From positions 1 to 64,000 of the forward strand of contig NZ_FZMR01000015.1 in NCBI RefSeq assembly GCF_900198405.1: a DNA stretch of 64,000 bases, given 5' to 3'. Position 1 is the first letter of the stretch. Each line of letters starts with the position of its first letter. The translations under genes and the position numbers were made by a program. Below the pieces are notes generated by a model, which was not told the DNA's origin, did not search any database, and worked only from the letters and a program-made list of their open reading frames with translations. This document shows positions 48,979 to 58,697 of this stretch, piece after piece. The stretch is from Helicobacter cetorum. Its GTDB lineage: Bacteria; Campylobacterota; Campylobacteria; Campylobacterales; Helicobacteraceae.

Positions 48979-50127
48979 ATGAAGTATTTTAGTAAAAAAT
49001 GGTTTTTTTCCCTTGTTGTTAGTTCGCTTGCTCTTATGCCTATAGCCCATGCTAAACTAGCGTTTGAATCTCCCATAGACACGAAAGTTCTAGAGGCTTT
49101 TGGCGTGAATGCAAGCTTTTTAGCTCAAATGCCGACCGCTCTAAAAAATGTGAATGAAGAAGAAGAGTGGCAAAAGTTAGTCAAAAGATTTGATTCTAAC
49201 TATCAGTTTATTCCTATCATTAAAAGCATGCTAAGAGAAGCTAATGTGCCGCAAGAATTTTTATTTCTAGCTATGGCAGAGTCTAGGTTTTCAACAAGGG
49301 CTTATAGCAAAAAAAAGGCGGTAGGAATTTGGCAGTTTATGCCAGAAACTGCTAGGGAGTTACATCTTAAAGTTAACCACTACATTGATGAAAGAAGAGA
49401 CCCTATTAAAAGCACTCAAGCTGCTATTATCTATCTGAAAAAACTCTATAAACAAACCAATCAGTGGTATTTAGTCGCTATGGCGTATAACTATGGCCTA
49501 CGCAATGTGCAAAATGCTATTAGAAAGTCCGGAAGTTCAGACATCAAGGTTTTGCTAGATGAAGACAAAAAATATCTTCCTAAAGAGACACGAGACTATA
49601 TCCGCTCCATTCTAAGCCTAGCCTTAAAATTCAACAGCTTAGACAATCTCAAAAATAAAGAATATTTGCTTAATCGTGGGGCAAGAGTGAGTTTAGTGAG
49701 AGTGCAACTCAAAAGACGCACCCCATTAGCACAAGTTGCAAAAAACTTAAGCTTAAGTCTAAACACTCTCAAATCCTATAACCACCAATTCCGCTATAAT
49801 ATTCTCCCTTCAAAAGCCCCTACTTACACGGTCTATATTCCTTATGAAAAACTCGCGCTTTTTAAGCAACGCCAACTACGCCAAAACCCTACTAAAACCC
49901 CTATCATTCAAAAACATGTTAATAAGGGGTTTGGACATTCTAAGAATCTCTTTCTCACTCATGTGGTGTTGCCTAAAGAGACCTTATTTTCCATCGCAAA
50001 ACGCTATAAAGTTAGTATCTCAAGCATTCTGTTAGCAAACAATCTCAAAAACTCTCGCATCACTATCCACCAACACCTTTTAATCCCTATTGATAAAAAA
50101 TTCGCTAGTAATGAGGCTACTCCATGA
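48979..50127 (+). CDS. mltD: Membrane-bound lytic murein transglycosylase D
   Basis: 382 aa. Signal peptide to about residue 26 (LALMPIAHA). The SLT domain (about 80-215) has catalytic Glu in AMAESRFSTRAYS and GIWQFMPETARE. Two LysM-like repeats at the C-terminus (about 240-285 and 330-375, ETLFSIAKRYKVSISSIL) bind peptidoglycan. It cuts murein in the periplasm. Overlaps rlpA by four bases. HP1572 (dniR) equivalent. Confidence 0.93.
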   Translation: MKYFSKKWFFSLVVSSLALMPIAHAKLAFESPIDTKVLEAFGVNASFLAQMPTALKNVNEEEEWQKLVKRFDSNYQFIPIIKSMLREANVPQEFLFLAMAESRFSTRAYSKKKAVGIWQFMPETARELHLKVNHYIDERRDPIKSTQAAIIYLKKLYKQTNQWYLVAMAYNYGLRNVQNAIRKSGSSDIKVLLDEDKKYLPKETRDYIRSILSLALKFNSLDNLKNKEYLLNRGARVSLVRVQLKRRTPLAQVAKNLSLSLNTLKSYNHQFRYNILPSKAPTYTVYIPYEKLALFKQRQLRQNPTKTPIIQKHVNKGFGHSKNLFLTHVVLPKETLFSIAKRYKVSISSILLANNLKNSRITIHQHLLIPIDKKFASNEATP

Positions 50128-51080
50128 TTAGATTGCATAAATTCTACTTCATAGGTTTAGCATTTCTCATTGGTGCTTGTGCCACTAAAAAAGAAGATGT
50201 GATTAAAAAAAACTTGTTCTACAAACATGAAAGCTTGCGTGCTTATGAAAATGCTAGAGATTATGACCCTACCACTAAAACAGCAACCTATAAGCGTAAT
50301 TTTTTTGAGCGTCATTTCAAACACCAAGAAACTCCTAAGCAAACTCACACTGCTAGTAATGAAAATAATATCAATAGTGGCATGCGTGATTCTAACGCTA
50401 TTCAAAGAGCCACCATGCGTCCTTATCAAGTGGGGGGTAAGTGGTATTATCCTACTAAAGTGGATTTGGGCGAAAGCTTTGATGGTATAGCAAGCTGGTA
50501 TGGTCCAAACTTCCATGCCAAAAAAACGAGCAATGGCGAAATTTATAACATGTATGCCCACACTGCAGCGCATAAAACCTTGCCTATGAATACCATTGTA
50601 AAAGTAATTAATAAAGAAAATAATCTCAGCACTATAGTGCGCATTAATGATAGAGGGCCTTTTGTGAATAACCGCATTATTGATTTGTCTAATGCGGCTG
50701 CTAGAGATATTGATATGGTTAAAAAAGGCACAGCAAATGTGCGCTTAATCATTTTAGGTTTTGGAGGCGTGATTTCTAAACAATATGAACAGAGCTTTAA
50801 TACTAACCCTTCAAAAACTCTCAAAAAAGAGTTTAAAGTAGGCGAAAGTCAAAAGAGTGTGAGCGGTGGAAAATTTTCTTTACAAATGGGGGCTTTCAAG
50901 CGTAAAGAGGGGGCTTTAGAATTAGCAGAAAAATTGCAAGCTAAACACAAAGCTTATTCTACTAAAATCACTCATATCAATGACTTTTATAAAGTGCTAA
51001 TACAAGGCTTTCAGAGTGAAGAAGAGGCAAGAGACTTTGCCTCTTCTCATAACAAAAATGCGATTTTAATTAGAGAATGA
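50124..51080 (+). CDS. rlpA: RlpA-like lipoprotein, septal murein transglycosylase
   Basis: 318 aa. Lipobox IGAC (lipidated Cys about 19). A double-psi barrel (about 115-215) has GIASWYGPNFHAKKTSNGE and the catalytic Asp in IVRINDRGPF. A SPOR domain (about 245-318) binds denuded septal glycan. It cleaves such glycan during daughter cell separation. Overlaps both neighbours by four bases. Confidence 0.92.
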   Translation: MIRLHKFYFIGLAFLIGACATKKEDVIKKNLFYKHESLRAYENARDYDPTTKTATYKRNFFERHFKHQETPKQTHTASNENNINSGMRDSNAIQRATMRPYQVGGKWYYPTKVDLGESFDGIASWYGPNFHAKKTSNGEIYNMYAHTAAHKTLPMNTIVKVINKENNLSTIVRINDRGPFVNNRIIDLSNAAARDIDMVKKGTANVRLIILGFGGVISKQYEQSFNTNPSKTLKKEFKVGESQKSVSGGKFSLQMGAFKRKEGALELAEKLQAKHKAYSTKITHINDFYKVLIQGFQSEEEARDFASSHNKNAILIRE

Positions 51081-51571
51081 TTAAGTTATTGCTTTTAGAT
51101 GTAGATGGCACACTCACTGATGGCACATTGTATTTTAATGAAGAAATGCAAGAAATTAAAACCTTTAATGTTAAAGATGGGCTTGGCATGGTGCTGTGGC
51201 AAAAATTAGGTAAAGAAATCGCTATTATCACCGGAAGAACTTCAGTTATTGTAAAAAAACGCGCAGAGAGTTTAGGCATTCAGCATGTTTTTATGGGGGT
51301 CAAAGACAAAAACATTGTTGTAGAACAACTTAAAAAAGACTTAAAATTAAGCGCAAAAGAAATCGCATGTGTAGGCGATGACTATAATGATTTAGGCATG
51401 TTTAAAGCATGCACTTTAAATTTTGCTCCTTTTGATGCGCATCCTATCATTAAAAGCAAGGCTCATAAAGTGTTGCAAAACTTAGGGGGTAAAGGGGCAG
51501 TTAGAGAGGCGATTGATTATCTTTTAAAACTAGAGGGCTTAGAAGATGAGGCGCTTAAGCTTTACCTCTAA
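51077..51571 (+). CDS. kdsC: 3-deoxy-D-manno-octulosonate 8-phosphate phosphatase
   Basis: 164 aa HAD-family phosphatase: LLLDVDGTLTDG (nucleophile Asp near 9), IITGRTS, and CVGDDYNDLGMF. It releases Kdo for the LPS core. No cap domain, as in KdsC tetramers. Its neighbours lptC and lptA export LPS, which supports the call. Confidence 0.9.
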   Translation: MIKLLLLDVDGTLTDGTLYFNEEMQEIKTFNVKDGLGMVLWQKLGKEIAIITGRTSVIVKKRAESLGIQHVFMGVKDKNIVVEQLKKDLKLSAKEIACVGDDYNDLGMFKACTLNFAPFDAHPIIKSKAHKVLQNLGGKGAVREAIDYLLKLEGLEDEALKLYL

Positions 51572-52199
51572 TAGCGTTTTGAATTTCTTCATTGTTTTAT
51601 CTGTGATTACTATAGGTTTAATTTTTTTCTTTTTGCGCTCCCAACCCACTAGCATTGTTTCTAAAGAAAATGTTCCTAAAATTGAACTAGAGGGTTTTAA
51701 AGCGTTTCAAATGAGTGAAGAAGTCATTGATTTATCTATCCAAGGTAAAAAAGCTTTGCAATATGATGATTATGAAATTTTTTTTGATTCTAAAATCAGT
51801 CGCTATGAACTAGATGAAACCCAAAAACTACCAACCAAAACCTCTAAAAATCACGCTAAGCAGAATCTTCTAGCGAGCATAGAAAGCGTGCAATCTCCTA
51901 AGGCTAAACGCCAGCAAGATTTGTATTTTTTTCCTCAAGGGGTAACTTACACCAGAAATGATAATTCTAGCTTTTGGAGTGAAACGGGCGTGTATGACCA
52001 TAAAGAACAAAGCTTTAAAGGTAAAGGCAAATTTAAACTCATCTCAAATGAGGGCGAAATTAATGGACTTGACATTTATTATTCACATGTTTTACAACGC
52101 ATTCAAGCCCAAAGCGTGCAAGCTGATTTGCTTTTAGATGAGATTAAAAAAAGTCAAAATGAAAATAAAAAATTTCCTACCATTCAAGGAAAGTTTTAA
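51546..52199 (+). CDS. lptC: LPS export protein LptC
   Basis: 217 aa. One N-terminal membrane helix (about 13-32, FFIVLSVITIGLIFFFL) and a periplasmic beta-jellyroll (YDDYEIFFDSKISRYE, GVYDHKEQSFKGKGKFKL). LptC takes LPS from LptBFG and hands it to LptA. The 26-bp overlap with kdsC and adjoining lptA support the call. HP1569 equivalent. Confidence 0.8.
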   Translation: MRRLSFTSNSVLNFFIVLSVITIGLIFFFLRSQPTSIVSKENVPKIELEGFKAFQMSEEVIDLSIQGKKALQYDDYEIFFDSKISRYELDETQKLPTKTSKNHAKQNLLASIESVQSPKAKRQQDLYFFPQGVTYTRNDNSSFWSETGVYDHKEQSFKGKGKFKLISNEGEINGLDIYYSHVLQRIQAQSVQADLLLDEIKKSQNENKKFPTIQGKF

Positions 52200-52200
52200 C

Positions 52201-52803
52201 ATGCGTTTTGCCCTCTTTTTTTGTGTCTTATTGATTTTTTTAGATATTGCCCTTTCATTAGAGACACAAAAAAAGGGGCTTGTAGCAACCAAAGAGCGTT
52301 TAGAAATTACCGGAAATAAATTTGTCGCTGAAGATAAGACTAAGATGGCTATCATTCAAGGCAATGTGCAAATCAAAAAAGGAAAAGATAGGCTATTTGC
52401 TGATAAAGTCAGCGTTTTTTTGAATGAAAAACGCCGTCCTAAGCGTTATGAGGCTGTTGGAGATGTGCGTTTCACTATTTTTACTGAGGACAATCGTGAG
52501 ATTCAAGGCAGTGCTGATAAACTTATCTATAACGCTTTGAATGGAGAATACAGACTGATAAAAAATGCTGTTGTTAAAGAAATAGGCAAGGCAAACACCA
52601 TAATAGGCGATGAAATTATTCTAAATAAAACCAAAGGCTATGCTGATGTAGTAGGTAGTGAAAACCACCCCGCTAAATTTATCTTTGACATTGAAGATAT
52701 TAATGAAGAAAATCGCAAAGCTAAATTAAAGCAAAACGCTAAAAAATCTAAACAAGCCCAAACACCTACTAATCAAAAACCTGCCAATAAGGAAAACCTA
52801 TGA
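52201..52803 (+). CDS. lptA: LPS export bridge protein LptA
   Basis: 200 aa from MRFALFFCVLLIFL. This start has AAGGAAAG eight bases before it and gives a proper signal peptide; an in-frame ATG 63 bp earlier lies inside lptC. The OstA fold shows ITGNKFVAEDKTKMAIIQGN and VGDVRFTIFTEDNREIQGSAD. It forms the periplasmic bridge to LptD. A Lys/Gln-rich tail ends it. Overlaps engB by four bases. Confidence 0.88.
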   Translation: MRFALFFCVLLIFLDIALSLETQKKGLVATKERLEITGNKFVAEDKTKMAIIQGNVQIKKGKDRLFADKVSVFLNEKRRPKRYEAVGDVRFTIFTEDNREIQGSADKLIYNALNGEYRLIKNAVVKEIGKANTIIGDEIILNKTKGYADVVGSENHPAKFIFDIEDINEENRKAKLKQNAKKSKQAQTPTNQKPANKENL

Positions 52804-53432
52804 TACTTATTAAGGACGCTCATTTTATAACCTCTGCAGCAAAACTCTCTCAATGCCCTGCAAGTGCGGTGTCTGAAATGGTTTTTCTAGGGCGTAGCAA
52901 TGTAGGAAAAAGCACTTTTATCAACACTCTATTAGGAAAAAATCTCGCTAAAAGTTCAGCCACACCGGGCAAAACCCGTTTAGCAAATTTTTTCTCCACT
53001 ACTTGGGAAGATAAAGAAAATGCTTTAATAACAACTTTTAATATCCTTGATTTACCCGGCTTTGGCTATGCAAAAGTCTCTAAGAGCTTGAAAAAAGAAT
53101 GGGAGGGGTTCTTATGGGAGCTATTAAGCGCAAGAGTTTCTATCAAACTTTTTGTGCATTTAATTGATGCACGCCATTTAAACTTAGAAATTGACAATAG
53201 CGCTAAAGAAAATCTTCAAGCAATTTTGAGAGCTGACCAAGTTTATCTGCCCCTTTTTACTAAATTTGATAAGCTTAATAAAAACGAGCAACACCGCCTT
53301 TTTACTAATTCTTCTAAACCCTTTTTAATCAATACAAGCGATTTTAACACCCTTTCGCACAAATTCCCTAGCCTTCACATCGTACGCCAAACCCTTTTAA
53401 AATATTTACTCAATCCCATTCAAGCGGTTTAG
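52800..53432 (+). CDS. engB: Ribosome-biogenesis GTPase EngB/YsxC
   Basis: 210 aa. G1 FLGRSNVGKSTFINTLLG (about 30-47), G2/switch ATPGKTR, G3 DLPGFGYA, G4 TKFDKL. Essential GTPase for the large ribosomal subunit. HP1567 equivalent. Confidence 0.94.
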   Translation: MILIKDAHFITSAAKLSQCPASAVSEMVFLGRSNVGKSTFINTLLGKNLAKSSATPGKTRLANFFSTTWEDKENALITTFNILDLPGFGYAKVSKSLKKEWEGFLWELLSARVSIKLFVHLIDARHLNLEIDNSAKENLQAILRADQVYLPLFTKFDKLNKNEQHRLFTNSSKPFLINTSDFNTLSHKFPSLHIVRQTLLKYLLNPIQAV

Positions 53433-53435
53433 ATT

Positions 53436-53888
53436 ATGTATCAGCGTCCTTCTTTAAGTCATAGTTATCTTTATACGCCATTGTTATGGTGCGTATTATT
53501 TTATGCGTATAGTCTTTTTAGAGATTTAATCCCTATTTTACCGCCTATGCTAGGGGTTTTATTTTTATTGTATGCTAGAGTGCATGAGCATTTTTTACTC
53601 TGTATTTTTGTCTTTATATGCTTGTTTTTATTTGAGAGCATGCATTTGCAAGTTTTAGGGGTTTTAGCTCTTTTATTCTTACTCTACTACCAGCTTATTT
53701 ATAAAAATTCATTGCGTTTTTTAAATAATGGCTTTTCTTTCAAATGCTTGCATGTCTTTTTAATATACTTTTTGTATCTATCGCATTTTTTCTTTTCTAT
53801 GCCAAGCTGGAATGATTTGTATCCTTTTATTATTTTTGCGCTCATAGAAAGCGCTCTGTGGAGTTCTTATGAAAAACTTGCGCTATAA
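53436..53888 (+). CDS. Membrane protein, possibly MreD-like (HP1566-like)
   Basis: 150 aa with four or five membrane helices (about 12-33, 37-60, 65-90, 105-128, 130-148). It overlaps pbp2 (mrdA) by 20 bp. The position before the elongation PBP and the size suggest an MreD-type rod-shape protein, but no diagnostic motif is seen. Confidence 0.65.
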   Translation: MYQRPSLSHSYLYTPLLWCVLFYAYSLFRDLIPILPPMLGVLFLLYARVHEHFLLCIFVFICLFLFESMHLQVLGVLALLFLLYYQLIYKNSLRFLNNGFSFKCLHVFLIYFLYLSHFFFSMPSWNDLYPFIIFALIESALWSSYEKLAL

Positions 53889-55674
53889 CTTCTTGCTCTT
53901 TCTTTTTATTAGCATTTGGGCTATCCTTGCTCTAAATCTCTTTGTCTTAAGCGTAAAAAACCAAGAATACTACGAAAAATTAGCCGAACGCAACATGACT
54001 AAAAAAGAATTTTTAGTTCCCAAAAGAGGCAATATCACCGATAGAAACCACAAGTTTTTAGCTGTAAATGAGCTTGTTTTTGGCGTGTTTTTGCCTAGTA
54101 TGCTTAAAAAAAAGGAGTTATTAGAAAAAATTGAAATTATCCAAAAATATTTTCCTAATCTTTCAAAAGAAACCCTTCTAAGCAATTATCAAAAAGAAAA
54201 TTCACTCTATAACCATAATCTTATCAAGGTAATTGGCTTTATTCCTTATAAAACCATGCAACCTCTCTATACCAAGCTTATCCAACATAATGGCATTTTT
54301 GTGCATCCTTTAAACAAACGCTTTTATCCTAACGCCTCGCTTGCCTCGCATGTTTTAGGCTATGTAGGCGTAGCTAGTCTGCAAGATTTAAAAGATGATG
54401 AAGAGAGCCAATACAGCCAAATTGTAGGAAAAACCGGCATTGAAAAAGAATATAACAAGCATTTGCAAGGTAAAGTAGGCTATAAAATCATGCGAGTAAA
54501 CGCTCTAAACCAAGAACTAGCCACTTTAGAAACCGTGCCTCCAAGCACTAACAACCACTTGCAATTAAGCCTAGACAAACGCTTGCAAGAAGAGGCTAAT
54601 GAGCTTTTTAAAGACAAGCGAGGGGTGCTTTTAGTGATGAATGTTAAAAATGGGGAATTATTAGTAGCTGGAAGTTATCCTGAATACAATTTAAATGATT
54701 TTGTAGGAGGAATTAGCCAAGACAAGTGGCAAAAACTCCAAGATGATATTTATAACCCCCTATTAAACCGCTTTTCTAATGCACTCTACCCACCCGGCTC
54801 TGTAGTCAAAATGGGGGTAGGACTAAGCTTTTTAGAAAATCTAAACATTACTGAAGACACCACTATTCCTACACCCCCTTATATTGAAGTAGGTAAGCGA
54901 AAATTTAGAGATTGGAAAAAAATAGGGCATGGTAACTCTAATCTATATAAAGCCATTAGAGAATCTGTAGATGTGTATTTTTATAAATTTGGACTTGAAA
55001 TCTCTATAGAAAAGCTTGCCAAAACTTTAAGAGAAGTAGGCTTTGGTGAAAAAACAGGCGTTGATTTGCCCAATGAATTTGTAGGGATTGTGCCTGATCG
55101 TTTGTGGAAACTCAAGCGTTTTAATCAAGATTGGAAAATGGGCGATACGCTCATCACCGCTATAGGTCAAGGCTCTTTTTTAGCCACGCCTTTACAAGTG
55201 CTTGTTTATACCGGACTTATTGCTACAGGAAAGCTTGCTACGCCCCATTTTGCCATGATGAATACAAGCGAGCTTAAAGACCCTTTGAGCGATTTTCAAA
55301 AAAAGAAACTCAAAGCTTTGCGTGTAGGCATGTATGAAGTGTGTAACCATAAAGACGGCACAGCGTATTATTCCACAAAAGGCTCTAAAGTAACTCTCGC
55401 TTGTAAAACCGGCACCGCACAAGTCATAGAAATCCCCCAAAGCATGATGACACGCATTAAAGAAAAGGATATGGAGTATTTCCACCGCTCGCACGCTTGG
55501 ATTACAGCGTTTTTGCCTTATGAAAACCCTAAATATGCTATTACAATCTTAGTAGAGCATGGAGAAGGGGGTTCAAAACTTGGGGGTTTATTAGTTAAAA
55601 TGAGCAACAAGCTCTATGAGCTTGGCTATATTTCTCAAAAAGATTTAAAGACCCCTCCTCCATTGAAAAACTAA
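53869..55674 (+). CDS. mrdA: Penicillin-binding protein 2 (elongation transpeptidase)
   Basis: 601 aa. One N-terminal membrane helix (about 8-27), then a PBP dimerisation domain with the RGNITDRN motif (about 55-62). In the transpeptidase domain the SxxK motif is YPPGSVVKMG (about 306-315) and the KTG motif is ACKTGTAQV (about 503-511). Crosslinks side-wall peptidoglycan in the Rod complex. HP1565 equivalent. Confidence 0.94.
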   Translation: MKNLRYNFLLFLFISIWAILALNLFVLSVKNQEYYEKLAERNMTKKEFLVPKRGNITDRNHKFLAVNELVFGVFLPSMLKKKELLEKIEIIQKYFPNLSKETLLSNYQKENSLYNHNLIKVIGFIPYKTMQPLYTKLIQHNGIFVHPLNKRFYPNASLASHVLGYVGVASLQDLKDDEESQYSQIVGKTGIEKEYNKHLQGKVGYKIMRVNALNQELATLETVPPSTNNHLQLSLDKRLQEEANELFKDKRGVLLVMNVKNGELLVAGSYPEYNLNDFVGGISQDKWQKLQDDIYNPLLNRFSNALYPPGSVVKMGVGLSFLENLNITEDTTIPTPPYIEVGKRKFRDWKKIGHGNSNLYKAIRESVDVYFYKFGLEISIEKLAKTLREVGFGEKTGVDLPNEFVGIVPDRLWKLKRFNQDWKMGDTLITAIGQGSFLATPLQVLVYTGLIATGKLATPHFAMMNTSELKDPLSDFQKKKLKALRVGMYEVCNHKDGTAYYSTKGSKVTLACKTGTAQVIEIPQSMMTRIKEKDMEYFHRSHAWITAFLPYENPKYAITILVEHGEGGSKLGGLLVKMSNKLYELGYISQKDLKTPPPLKN

Positions 55675-55755
55675 AAACTAAAGCTAAAATATTAAAGTTT
55701 TTTTGCTAAAGAAATGCCTTTTTAGTTGTCAATTTAAATATATAAGAGTTTTGTG

Positions 55756-55782
55756 CTAATCTCTTTATTAAGAAGAGATTAG
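55756..55782. terminator. Bidirectional hairpin between pbp2 and metQ
   Basis: CTAATCTCTT and AAGAGATTAG form a perfect 10-bp stem with a seven-base loop, between two convergent genes. Confidence 0.75.
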
Positions 55783-55790
55783 ACATCAAA

Positions 55791-56606
55791 TTAAAATGCA
55801 GGAATAATAGCCCCTTTGTATGTATCAGCAATAAATTGCTTGGTCTTATCACTCTGCAAGGCTTGGATAAGCTTTTTTATCCCCTCGTTTTCAGCATTAT
55901 CCTCACGAGTAACTAAAATATTAGCATAAGGAGAATCCTTGCCTTCTGAAAATAAAGGGTTAGTAAGCTTGCCTTGCAAAGCGTAATTTCCGGGAACTAC
56001 AGCCCCCTCTACGTCATCTAAAACTTTAGCTAACATAGCAGATTCTAAGGGCTTGATTTTAACCTTATAAGGATTTTTGATAATATCAAACTCGTTCGCA
56101 TATAAATTGCTTGGGTCTTTGAGCGTGATAATCCCTTGCTTATGCAATAAAATTAATGCTCTGCCTTGATTGCTTGGGTCATTTGGCACTGCAATCATAG
56201 AGCCTTTCTTCAAATCTTTAATATTAGTGATTTTTTTAGAATAAAATCTTAAAGGCTCTATATGAATGCTTGCTACATCAATCAAGTGTGCATGCCTATC
56301 TAAATTAAATCGGTCTAAATAAGGGCGGTGCTGAAAAAAATTCGCATCTAATGAGCCATCTATTAAAGCTAAATTTGGCGTAACATAATCTGTAAAAGGC
56401 ACAATGATTAAAGCAATGCCTTGCTCTTTTAAATCTTCTGCCACAGATTGTAAAATTTGAGCATGCGGAATAGGAGTAGCCCCTACTTTAATCTCCTGAG
56501 TGATTTCATATTTTTCCTTTTTTTCCTTATGTTTATGCGCTTGCAAAGTATTCAAGCAACCCAAAATCACCATAACCACGCAAAAAACACGCTTTAAAAT
56601 ACCCAT
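55791..56606 (-). CDS. metQ: Methionine-binding protein
   Basis: 271 aa NlpA/MetQ-family substrate-binding protein: KVGATPIPHAQILQSV, DGSLDANFFQHRPYLD, IAVPNDPSNQGRALILL. The signal peptide has VILGC, a possible lipobox (Cys 17). It feeds MetNI, whose genes lie about 9 kb away, the same split as HP1564 versus HP1576-1577. Confidence 0.92.
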   Translation of the reverse strand: MGILKRVFCVVMVILGCLNTLQAHKHKEKKEKYEITQEIKVGATPIPHAQILQSVAEDLKEQGIALIIVPFTDYVTPNLALIDGSLDANFFQHRPYLDRFNLDRHAHLIDVASIHIEPLRFYSKKITNIKDLKKGSMIAVPNDPSNQGRALILLHKQGIITLKDPSNLYANEFDIIKNPYKVKIKPLESAMLAKVLDDVEGAVVPGNYALQGKLTNPLFSEGKDSPYANILVTREDNAENEGIKKLIQALQSDKTKQFIADTYKGAIIPAF

Positions 56607-56803
56607 AAAACTCCTTTAATCTTAAAAAATAACCGCTTTTTATAAGCCAGCTCTCAAAAAATATGCCTCTAAATCTAATTAAAAACGCTCTCAAAGCTAA
56701 ACATCTAAATGTAAAATGATAAAAAAATAAAAAATGAAAAAGAAAGAATTGGCAAGGAAAATTCCCCTTGCCAGAATTAAAATCCGTTAGTTCAAACGAC
56801 CAA

Positions 56804-57400
56804 TTAAAGCTTATCAGCGTGGTCTTTAAGATACTCTGCAACGCCCTCAGCAGTCGCTTTCATACCTTTATCACCTTTTCTCCAACCAGCTGGGCAAACT
56901 TCACCATACTCTTCAAAGAATAAAAGCGCATCGACCATGCGAAGCATTTCATCTACATTTCTACCTAGTGGTAAATCATTGATTACTGCATGTCTTACTT
57001 TCATGTTTTTATCAATTAAGAAAGAACCTCTTAAAGCAATCGCCTCATTAAACAATACATCATAATCTCTAGAAATACTCTTAGTAATATCAGCTACCAT
57101 AGGGAAAGATACTTGACCGATACCGCCTTTTTCTACAGGGGTATTCTTCCAAGCAAAATGCACTTGCTCGCTATCAATAGACACACCAATAACATTAAAA
57201 CCTTTTTCTTGGAAGTCTTTCACTCTGTGGTCAAACGCAATAATTTCTGAAGGGCATACAAAAGTAAAATCTTTTGGCCAAAAGAATAGCACTGCACCAT
57301 TTTTACCTAAATTCTTAGAAAGCTCAAAATGCTCATCAATTTGGTTATTTCCTAAAACCGCAGGGGCTTTAAAATCTGGGGCAAGTTTTGTAACTAACAT
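56804..57400 (-). CDS. tsaA: Alkyl hydroperoxide reductase / typical 2-Cys peroxiredoxin
   Basis: 198 aa. Peroxidatic Cys in DFTFVCPSEIIAFD (about 49) and resolving Cys in EVCPAGWRKG (about 168). Abundant cytosolic peroxidase of gastric Helicobacter, reduced by thioredoxin. Divergent from ceuE across 278 bp that carry an inverted repeat. HP1563 (ahpC/tsaA). Confidence 0.96.
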   Translation of the reverse strand: MLVTKLAPDFKAPAVLGNNQIDEHFELSKNLGKNGAVLFFWPKDFTFVCPSEIIAFDHRVKDFQEKGFNVIGVSIDSEQVHFAWKNTPVEKGGIGQVSFPMVADITKSISRDYDVLFNEAIALRGSFLIDKNMKVRHAVINDLPLGRNVDEMLRMVDALLFFEEYGEVCPAGWRKGDKGMKATAEGVAEYLKDHADKL

Positions 57401-57492
57401 AATACAACTCCTTAAATATTTTAAAAATTTCGTTAAATCAAACAGATTTAATTTTGATTATTGTTTTCCACTTAAAAGGAAACATAGCGAAG

Positions 57493-57521
57493 TATATTCT
57501 TAAAAAGTTAATAAGAATATA
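57493..57521. promoter_or_regulatory. 10-bp inverted repeat between tsaA and ceuE
   Basis: TATATTCTTA, nine bases, TAAGAATATA; the arms match perfectly. It lies 93 bp before tsaA and 158 bp before ceuE. The size and AT-rich arms fit a dimeric metal regulator such as Fur or NikR, though the spacing does not match the published NikR consensus. Confidence 0.5.
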
Positions 57522-57678
57522 TTTTCTTTCATATTTTGAGATTTTATAAAAAATAGTTTCATTTTTACTATATTTTCATAACGATTAAAACAATATCTTT
57601 GATTAACAAATAGTTTTCTAAGAGTGTTATAATGCTCTCTTTAATCATATTCTTAATCTCAAAGAAAGGCGAAACATC

Positions 57679-58683
57679 ATGTTTGCAACTCGTTTAAAAA
57701 AAACTTTAGCCCCCTATTTGTTAGGTGCATTTTTAGCCTCTATATCCTTACCTAGCATTTCTAATGCTTCCACACAAGAAATCAAAGTCAAAGATTACTT
57801 TGGAGAGCAAACCTTTAAGCTCCCTATTCACAAAATGATTTATCTAGGAAGTTATGCTGAAGTGCCAGCAATGCTTGGCACTTGGGATAAGGTCGTGGGT
57901 CTTTCTCGCTATGGCTTTAGAATTGATATTAATCAAGTAACCGCTAAAAACCTCAATAGCATTCAATCTATTGGTGGAGACCATCTCTCAGCACTCAATA
58001 CTGAAGAGCTGAAAAAACTTGCCCCTGATGTGGTGGTAACTTTTGTGGGTAATCCTAAGGCTATTGAATACGCTAAAAAATTTCATATCTCTTTTTTATC
58101 TTTTCAAGAGCAAAGTATAGAAGAGGCGATAAATAACATTAAAACACAAGCTAGTATCTTGCAAATTGATGCGTCTAAAAAGTTTGCAAAAATGCAAGAA
58201 ACTCTAAACTTTGTCAAAGAGCGTTTAAGAAATGTTAAGAGAAAAAAAGGAATAGAATTTTTTCATAAAATTAACATGGTAAGCGGTCATCATGCAATCA
58301 GCTCTGATATATTAGAAAAAGGTGGCATAGATAATTTTGGCTTAAAATATGTTAAATTTGGGCGTGCTGAAATCAATATGGAAAAGATTGTTAAAGAAAA
58401 CCCAGAGATTATTTTCATTTGGTGGGTAAGCGCTTTAAAACCTGAAGATGTTTTAAATAACCCTCAATTTAGCACTATTAAAGCGGTTAAAAACAAGCAA
58501 GTTTATAAACTCCCTACAATGGATATTGGTGGGCCTAGAGCGCCTTTAATCAGCTTGTTTATCGCTACAAAAGCCTACCCAGAGGCCTTTAAGGGCGTAG
58601 ATATTAATGAAATTGTTAAGGACTATTACAAAGTCGTTTTTGACTTAGATGAAAAAGAAGTTCAAAAATTTCTTTGGGAATAG
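57679..58683 (+). CDS. ceuE: Periplasmic metal/siderophore-binding protein CeuE
   Basis: 334 aa. Signal peptide to about residue 30. TroA/FepB-type fold: two lobes with KMIYLGSYAEVPAMLGTWD, APDVVVTFVGNP and VYKLPTMDIGGPRAPL, joined by a long helix. In H. pylori two tandem copies (HP1561/HP1562) serve iron and nickel-histidine uptake; here only one is seen. RBS AAAGG before the ATG. Confidence 0.9.
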   Translation: MFATRLKKTLAPYLLGAFLASISLPSISNASTQEIKVKDYFGEQTFKLPIHKMIYLGSYAEVPAMLGTWDKVVGLSRYGFRIDINQVTAKNLNSIQSIGGDHLSALNTEELKKLAPDVVVTFVGNPKAIEYAKKFHISFLSFQEQSIEEAINNIKTQASILQIDASKKFAKMQETLNFVKERLRNVKRKKGIEFFHKINMVSGHHAISSDILEKGGIDNFGLKYVKFGRAEINMEKIVKENPEIIFIWWVSALKPEDVLNNPQFSTIKAVKNKQVYKLPTMDIGGPRAPLISLFIATKAYPEAFKGVDINEIVKDYYKVVFDLDEKEVQKFLWE

Positions 58684-58697
58684 CTTTAAAAGCCTTG

